This document shows, in pieces, positions 61,089-64,000 of a stretch of DNA of 64,000 nucleotides; the first letter of the stretch is position 1, and every line of letters starts with the position of its first letter. The notes beneath the pieces are model-generated. The model saw nothing but the letters and a program-made list of their open reading frames with translations. It ran no database searches and was not told the origin of the DNA. The stretch comes from Caballeronia sp. TF1N1 (GTDB taxonomy: Bacteria > Pseudomonadota > Gammaproteobacteria > Burkholderiales > Burkholderiaceae): NCBI RefSeq assembly GCF_022878925.1, contig NZ_CP084627.1:1404832-1468831 (forward strand). Direction: 5' to 3'. Made by a program: the position numbers and the translations under genes.

Positions 61089-62288
61089 CTAATCAGCCTT
61101 CAATCGCGGGGCTTCGATGAATCCTTCGATTGCGGCCAGCTTCGACGCGGCGGCGCCCGAAGTGCGCTCGCAATTCGGACAAGAGAGCTCGAACTCGTCT
61201 TCGTGACGCTGCAGTTCTGGCTCGCCGATTTCGCAGGCCGGGCACGCGGTGGGGGTCACGAAATACGCATCGACCTGGGTGCCGAGCGCCGCCAACTCTT
61301 CGGGGTTCAGTCGGCCGTCCTGGGCCATCGACGCCAGCAGTTTGCCGATCTCGGCACTCATGCCCGCTCTGACGCGATGCGCGTCTCGCTCGCGAACCAG
61401 AGCATCGATCTCGTCCGATTGCGTGCGGACCTGCGATTCCAGCCGATCCGCGCGGCCCCTCGCGGCACTAAGTTGTTGAATGAATTCGAATTCTTTCTGA
61501 CCTGCTTCTCGCGTGCCGGCCTGATACGTCGCCGCCATGCCGCGTAACGCATCCAGTTCGACGAGCATAGGCTTGACCCGGCGCTCAGCTTCCTTGACTG
61601 CATCCTTGATCTGCTGCGCGTAGTGCTCGCTATTCCGACGCGATTCGTCCTGAAGCGCATCGATGCGTTCGCGCAGCCGCGCGCCATGCGCTTGCTCTTG
61701 CGAAAGACGATCAGAAAGGGACGAGTTTTCCTTTTCCAATCGCGCGATGACTTCACGCAGGCCTGACTGCGCATCGATCTGCTGCTCACGGGCCACTCTC
61801 AAGTCGGCTTCAAGATTTGCGATTTGCGCCATCGCCGTGTCGAGATGCGCTTTTGCTTGCTGATGCGCTAGCTCGATCGCTTCCCTCCGGATTTCGGCCT
61901 CGCGCGCTTGCATTTGAGCCGCGCTGACAGTGGCATCGACTTGCGTGCGCTCGGCATTCAGCTTCGAGCGGGCTTCTTCTTGCGCATGTACGAATAGTTC
62001 CGTGAGCAGCTCGCCAGCGCGCTCCTGTAAGGCTGCAGGCAGCCCGCCGGCATCGATTCGTACGCGCATCGACGAGCGCACGGTGGACCAGAACGCTTCA
62101 ATGTCTTTGGGAATGTCGCCAGCGCTACCCGTCTGCGTGAACTCTCGGACCGTCGTAACTGACGGACGAATGCCAAGATCGAAAAACAGGCGCTTACACG
62201 CATGCATGGACAAGTCCTGCCTGCGTGCGCCTGACGCCCTCATCTGTTCTATTTCTTCGCGCAAGGACTCGCGAGTCGCCATTTTCAT
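61089..62288 (-). CDS. KfrA-like DNA-binding coiled-coil protein with C-terminal zinc ribbon
   Basis: A 399-residue protein. Residues ~1-110 resemble the KfrA N-terminal DNA-binding region (GARRQDLSMHACKRLFFDLG, VTTVREFTQTGSAGDIPKDI). Residues ~130-310 form a long alanine/glutamate coiled coil. The C-terminus carries C-P-A-C and C-P-N-C separated by ~19 residues (TPTACPAC, LSCPNCERTSGA), a probable zinc ribbon not usual in plasmid KfrA. KfrA proteins bind near plasmid origins and help segregation or positioning. Its place beside the iteron field supports the same role. Confidence 0.85.
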   Translation of the reverse strand: MKMATRESLREEIEQMRASGARRQDLSMHACKRLFFDLGIRPSVTTVREFTQTGSAGDIPKDIEAFWSTVRSSMRVRIDAGGLPAALQERAGELLTELFVHAQEEARSKLNAERTQVDATVSAAQMQAREAEIRREAIELAHQQAKAHLDTAMAQIANLEADLRVAREQQIDAQSGLREVIARLEKENSSLSDRLSQEQAHGARLRERIDALQDESRRNSEHYAQQIKDAVKEAERRVKPMLVELDALRGMAATYQAGTREAGQKEFEFIQQLSAARGRADRLESQVRTQSDEIDALVRERDAHRVRAGMSAEIGKLLASMAQDGRLNPEELAALGTQVDAYFVTPTACPACEIGEPELQRHEDEFELSCPNCERTSGAAASKLAAIEGFIEAPRLKAD

Positions 62289-62663
62289 ATCAATTTCCAG
62301 CGCATTTGTATCGAACGGTACGTTTTACGTTTTGATCGTTATACGGCAGCAGATCCGCTCGCGTCAAGAGTTGCCGATGTGCGGTGGCACCGACTGAGTA
62401 CTGCAAATCTTAGTGCTTCGAACGCAAAGGCGTGAAACATCCTTAGCTTTTTCATCTAGCATGTTGATATTCTTGAATAATTTCTGCTGCGACTGGTTTT
62501 TGCGAGGTTTCACGTCGTACAGAGCCGGGACGGATCGTTTTGTTTAGAGCCAGATGCTCGCGGGGCTCGTTTGAGAGTAATAAAAGTAAACACCTTTGAA
62601 ACCTTGTTAACCCTGTTAACGCCTTGGCAAAGCCTTACTGCATAAGGCTTTCCAGGCCGTCGG
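62289..62663. other. Non-coding region upstream of the iterons, AT-rich part
   Basis: This ~375-bp stretch between the KfrA-like start and the first iteron has no credible gene. From ~62430 to 62640 it is clearly poorer in G+C, with TTGATATTCTTGAATAATTT and TAATAAAAGTAAACACC, and two GTTAAC palindromes 9 bp apart near 62608. It is a plausible DNA-unwinding region of the origin. I do not see a clear DnaA box (TTATCCACA type). Confidence 0.5.
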
Positions 62664-62769
62664 GTGAGATGTTTCAGGATAGAAGGTGAAGCTATTCGGG
62701 ACACTCTGGTGATGTCCTTCAGGGCCGTACGTGAGGACTCGCGGGAGGCTTGGTGAGCGGATTCAGGGA
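62664..62769 (+). repeat. Tandem iterons, five copies at 22-bp period
   Basis: Five 18-bp copies start at 62664, 62686, 62708, 62730 and 62752, exactly 22 bp apart (two helical turns): GGTGAGATGTTTCAGGAT, GGTGAAGCTATTCGGGAC, GGTGATGTCCTTCAGGGC, CGTGAGGACTCGCGGGAG and GGTGAGCGGATTCAGGGA. All read in the same direction. This is the layout expected for initiator-protein binding at an iteron origin. Confidence 0.88.
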
Positions 62770-62785
62770 GCCCGTTTTTGATGTA

Positions 62786-63883
62786 GGTGAGATTTTCCGG
62801 GGGCTTAGTGCCTCAGTTCTCCCGCCATGGTTGGATTGTGGTCGAAATCCTCGATCAACCGAAGTGAGGCTTATCGGGATCGGCCGATTCGGGTTCGTCA
62901 CCGGATAAAACGGGTCGATTTTACCGATAGGTGAGGTATTTCAGGCGCTAAAGTGTTTGTGCGGTGAGACTTTGCAGGACCAACAGCCATAAAACGAGCG
63001 AATTCGGACCCCGAAGCCTCGGAGGTGAGGTTTTACGGGGAGATGTGAGGCCAGAGAGACCGCCTCGTTTTGTGCAATGCTTCCCTTGAAGCGGGCCAAA
63101 ATAAGAGAGGTGAGCTTTTACGGGGGCCTATTCGTGGCAAATCTAGCCTCATTCCCGCATTGGCTTGCTCGACGGAAAACACTTCCTTTGTCCTACTCCG
63201 AAATAGCGTGACATCGCTGAACTCGGTTGAAACACCTCATCTTCAGAATACCTTATTTAAACAATGAGTTAGCACAAGCGTCTGGGCTATGCCGGCGTTA
63301 GGGTGAGAGTATTCGGGACCTCGACGCGATAAGGCAGCGCTCAAGGAATATCTTCTAGGGTGAGAATATTCAGGATCGGGCATTCGTCACTTAAGCCTTT
63401 CCACCCGTCTTCGGAGCCTTATAGGGCGAGTCTCCAGCAGACGTAGACCGCAAAGGTGAGCTTTCTCAGGAGCTTCAAGTGAGCCTTTGCAGGACCGAAA
63501 CCCGCCTCGAATTTTCCTTCAAGGTGAGCCCTTTCGGGATGCCAACACGCATGAACCAAGACGGCGTCTGGAGACGGCTTTGCTCAGGTTTGTCCTATAT
63601 TCCGCTTAAGGTGAGGTATTACAGGAGCGTTTTGAAGTTCGTCGACTTAAGGAGATCCACATATGCCCTTTTTCTGTTGCTTTTGGCGACGATCGTCATC
63701 CCAAATGAACGCGTCGTGCGTGTGCGACACGCCATTTTTGGGGAAAATTTTTTTCGGTGAGATTTTTCGGGACCTGTGCCGCGATGCCGTGATGCCCCCT
63801 GGCGCTCGCCGCTCCCGTTTACCCGCGTGGCTTCTAGGGATGGCGCCTGACGCTCAAAGGTGAGTGGTGAGAGTTTACGGGAC
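62786..63883 (+). repeat. Iteron field, 14 further copies at irregular spacing
   Basis: Copies start at 62786, 62863, 62930, 62963, 63024, 63109, 63302, 63359, 63455, 63478, 63523, 63610, 63756 and 63866, all in the same direction. Examples are GGTGAGATTTTCCGGGGG, GGTGAGACTTTGCAGGAC, GGTGAGGTTTTACGGGGA and GGTGAGATTTTTCGGGAC. The consensus is GGTGAGnnTTTnC(A/G)GGA. Spacing ranges from 23 to 193 bp. No convincing gene lies in the field; short open frames cross the repeats. Confidence 0.85.
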
Positions 63884-63892
63884 CGCACCGCA

Positions 63893-64000
63893 GTGAGCTT
63901 CCGTTTGTTCTCGTACTTCACCCCAAACGGTGAAGGCCACCCCGTAGACGTTGATCACCGCACTCGGTATGCTGCTGGCAATCCCGATACTGTCCGACGC
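63893..64000 (+). CDS. Possible start of a replication-initiator or partition gene (partial)
   Basis: From a GTG at 63893 a frame stays open for 36 codons to the window edge (an in-frame GTG at 63860 is an alternative), reading ...YFTPNGEGHPVDVDHRTRYA and on. It begins right after the last iteron, in the direction expected for an initiator gene placed downstream of its iterons. The ribosome site is weak and the fragment is too short to identify by family, so both coding status and identity are inference from position. Confidence 0.35.
   Translation, partial: MSFRLFSYFTPNGEGHPVDVDHRTRYAAGNPDTVRR

Noticed and set aside
62664..63883. Repeat field considered as a CRISPR array
   Set aside because: Units are 18 bp and degenerate, spacers range from 4 bp to over 170 bp, and no cas genes are near; it fits origin iterons instead.
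63619..63921. 100-codon minus-strand open frame at the window edge
   Set aside because: Crosses three iterons and has a basic, featureless product.

Overview
The window is a high-GC betaproteobacterial sequence, best read as a stretch of a Burkholderiaceae secondary chromosome or chromid (Caballeronia/Paraburkholderia type) ending just short of its replication initiator gene. This rests on three things: the gene families and codon use; the kbl-tdh pair close to the origin, which I recall from Burkholderia chromosome 2; and, on the right, a set of replication and segregation elements made up of a KfrA-like coiled-coil gene, a recombinase-like gene, parS-like palindromes and a large iteron field.

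Layout. 1-3,770: 3' end of a hydroxybutyrate-dehydrogenase-like gene, a decayed chemoreceptor tail, an AI-2E-family transporter and small proteins. 3,970-6,210: a single-domain response regulator and a hipBA toxin-antitoxin pair with three operators 50 bp apart. 6,470-11,800: GST, an FMN/ferredoxin fusion oxidoreductase, a LysR regulator and zwf. 11,830-25,160: FUSC and LysE exporters, LysR/IclR regulators each beside an enzyme or transporter, a nucleoside deaminase, a class II aldolase, SDR and Gfo/Idh oxidoreductases, a lone Rieske protein and MFS transporters. 25,360-31,040: small secreted proteins, a TPP-dependent oxidase/decarboxylase and a 674-residue secreted Gly/His/Asp repeat protein. 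31,150-35,250: a citrate-synthase-like remnant, then a glucarate transporter/dehydratase pair divergent from a GntR regulator. 35,250-36,390: a diguanylate cyclase.

36,540-50,860 looks like an organosulfur (sulfonate/sulfone) acquisition island. On the + strand are GST, SDR, a four-domain rhodanese, two FMNH2-dependent monooxygenases and an SfnB-like acyl-CoA-dehydrogenase-fold enzyme. Converging on these from the - strand are a substrate-binding protein, a TauD-type dioxygenase, another monooxygenase, and an ABC permease, ATPase and second binding protein. A divergent SsuE-like FMN reductase would supply reduced flavin. 50,940-54,600 holds a nitroreductase, a Bcr/CflA pump, a DUF1272 protein, an outer-membrane-like protein and a YceI lipoprotein.

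54,600-64,000 is the origin-proximal segment: tdh and kbl with a cupin-XRE regulator, two parS-like 16-bp sites, a small gene under a perfect LexA box, a DUF2252 protein, a tyrosine-recombinase-like protein that seems to lack its catalytic residues, a KfrA-like protein with a C-terminal zinc ribbon, and about 1.6 kb of non-coding DNA. That DNA carries 19 same-direction iterons (consensus close to GGTGAGnnTTTnCGGGA), the first five spaced exactly 22 bp apart. Six further copies of this 18-bp element, each preceded by AAA, sit at or between genes up to 60 kb away (3.0, 16.0, 16.1, 23.2, 23.4 and 61.0 kb). This dispersed set is the most interesting pattern in the window.
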